Source: Solirubrobacterales bacterium 70-9 (GTDB lineage Bacteria; Actinomycetota; Thermoleophilia; Solirubrobacterales; 70-9). Taken from it: a stretch of 6,331 nt of DNA. The stretch is taken from positions 1 through 6,331 of the forward strand of contig MKSH01000094.1 in the NCBI GenBank assembly GCA_001898095.1, written 5' to 3'. The notes below the pieces were generated by a model. That model saw only the letters and a program-made list of their open reading frames with translations, was not told the origin of the DNA and did not search any database. The translations under genes and the position numbers were made by a program. This document shows positions 6,121 through 6,331 of this stretch, piece by piece; within the stretch, counting starts at the first letter, position 1, and each line of letters begins with the position of its first letter.

Positions 6121-6308
6121 GGGACGGCGCACTTCGGAGCCCCCCGCCGTCGGCGTTCGCACTTTCCCGTAGCCGGTACGGGGAACTGCGAACGCATCCG
6201 AGGGGACGGGCACTTCGAGACGCCCGCGGCCGGGGACGGCGGGCTTCGTGGCCCCCGCGGCGGGGACGGGTCACTTCGAGGCCCGTGCGGCCGGGGACGG
6301 TCGCGTCC
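6121..6308. repeat. Degenerate array of about 30-bp GC-rich hairpin units with a GGGGACGG...CTTCG core
   Basis: Units begin with (G)GGGACGG at 6121, 6202, 6232, 6262 and 6293, giving spacings of 30, 30 and 31 among the last four. The CTTCG core recurs at 6132, 6213, 6244 and 6274, and a decayed copy (CTTTC) at 6162 is also 30 bases after the first. Each unit can fold with the core near the loop, using different stems: GACGGCG/CGCCGTC (6123-6129 with 6145-6151), CGGGC/GCCCG (6207-6211 with 6222-6226), GCGGG/CCCGC (6239-6243 with 6254-6258) and ACGGG/CCCGT (6266-6270 with 6282-6286). The unit after 6293 keeps GGGGACGG then diverges, and the array may continue past the right edge. Period and stems are observed; identity as a REP-like element is inferred. 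Confidence 0.6.
6153..6195. terminator. Large hairpin downstream of the enoyl-CoA hydratase gene (possible terminator or repeat element)
   Basis: Arms 6153-6171 and 6177-6195 are 19 bases each around a 5-base loop (GCCGG). Seventeen positions are Watson-Crick pairs, one is a G-T wobble (6165/6183) and one a C-C mismatch (6162/6186). It begins 35 bases after the stop codon, a normal place for a terminator, but no T-run follows on either strand. It may therefore be a T-less terminator, an mRNA-stabilising stem, or part of the surrounding repeat family. The hairpin is certain from sequence; its function is inferred. Confidence 0.6.
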
Positions 6309-6331
6309 TGGGCGTCTCGTGGCGGTCCTGG

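Noticed and set aside
5237..6274. Minus-strand open frame of 345 codons opposite the CoA-enzyme gene
   Set aside because: The product is Gly/Val/Ala/Asp-rich without domains. The plus-strand gene has catalytic motifs and an AGGAGG site.
6202..6292. 30-bp repeats read as a 10-residue peptide repeat
   Set aside because: One spacing is 31 bases, which breaks the frame. There is no start codon or ribosome site, and conservation follows the stem and core rather than codons.
6121..6308. CRISPR array
   Set aside because: Units are contiguous and degenerate with no unique spacers between identical repeats, and no cas gene is in view.

Overview
The window is a GC-rich stretch (about 70% G+C by eye). 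Gene content and codon usage fit a high-GC actinobacterium. The UvrC and RapZ sequences, and the ArsR/HyfB pair recalling the Rv0081 locus of Mycobacterium tuberculosis, point the same way; a Thermoleophilia-like lineage is possible but is only a guess. Five protein genes are supported. Four lie on the minus strand and one on the plus strand. No tRNA, rRNA, CRISPR array or transposase gene was seen.

Layout from left to right. Bases 1-1942 (minus) hold all but the last few codons of a HyfB/HycC-type proton-conducting membrane subunit of a group-4 hydrogenase or formate-hydrogenlyase-like complex; the gene runs off the left edge. Bases 1952-2353 (minus) hold its upstream neighbour, a cysteine-free ArsR-type repressor resembling Rv0081. 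It is preceded by a strikingly AT-rich island with an inverted repeat at 2367-2386, probably the operon's promoter and operator. Bases 2436-3296 (minus) encode RapZ, a P-loop RNase-adapter family protein. Bases 3337-5232 (minus) encode UvrC, the nucleotide-excision-repair endonuclease. Bases 5306-6118 (plus) encode an enoyl-CoA hydratase/isomerase-family protein, divergent from uvrC across a 73-base gap. Bases 6119-6331 are non-coding and hold a strong 19-bp-arm hairpin and an array of about 30-bp GC-rich units, each able to fold around a CTTCG core. The array runs to or past the right edge.

How the parts relate. uvrC and rapZ form the start of a common actinobacterial cluster (uvrC-rapZ-yvcK-whiA), but here yvcK and whiA do not follow. 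Instead an 82-base gap leads into the separately promoted arsR-hyfB unit. The regulator and the membrane subunit are 9 bases apart and in the same frame, so they are probably co-transcribed, with the regulator likely repressing its own operon. The CoA-enzyme gene is an independent divergent unit. The least explained part is the repeat region at the right edge, which may be a REP-like, transposase-mobilised hairpin family.
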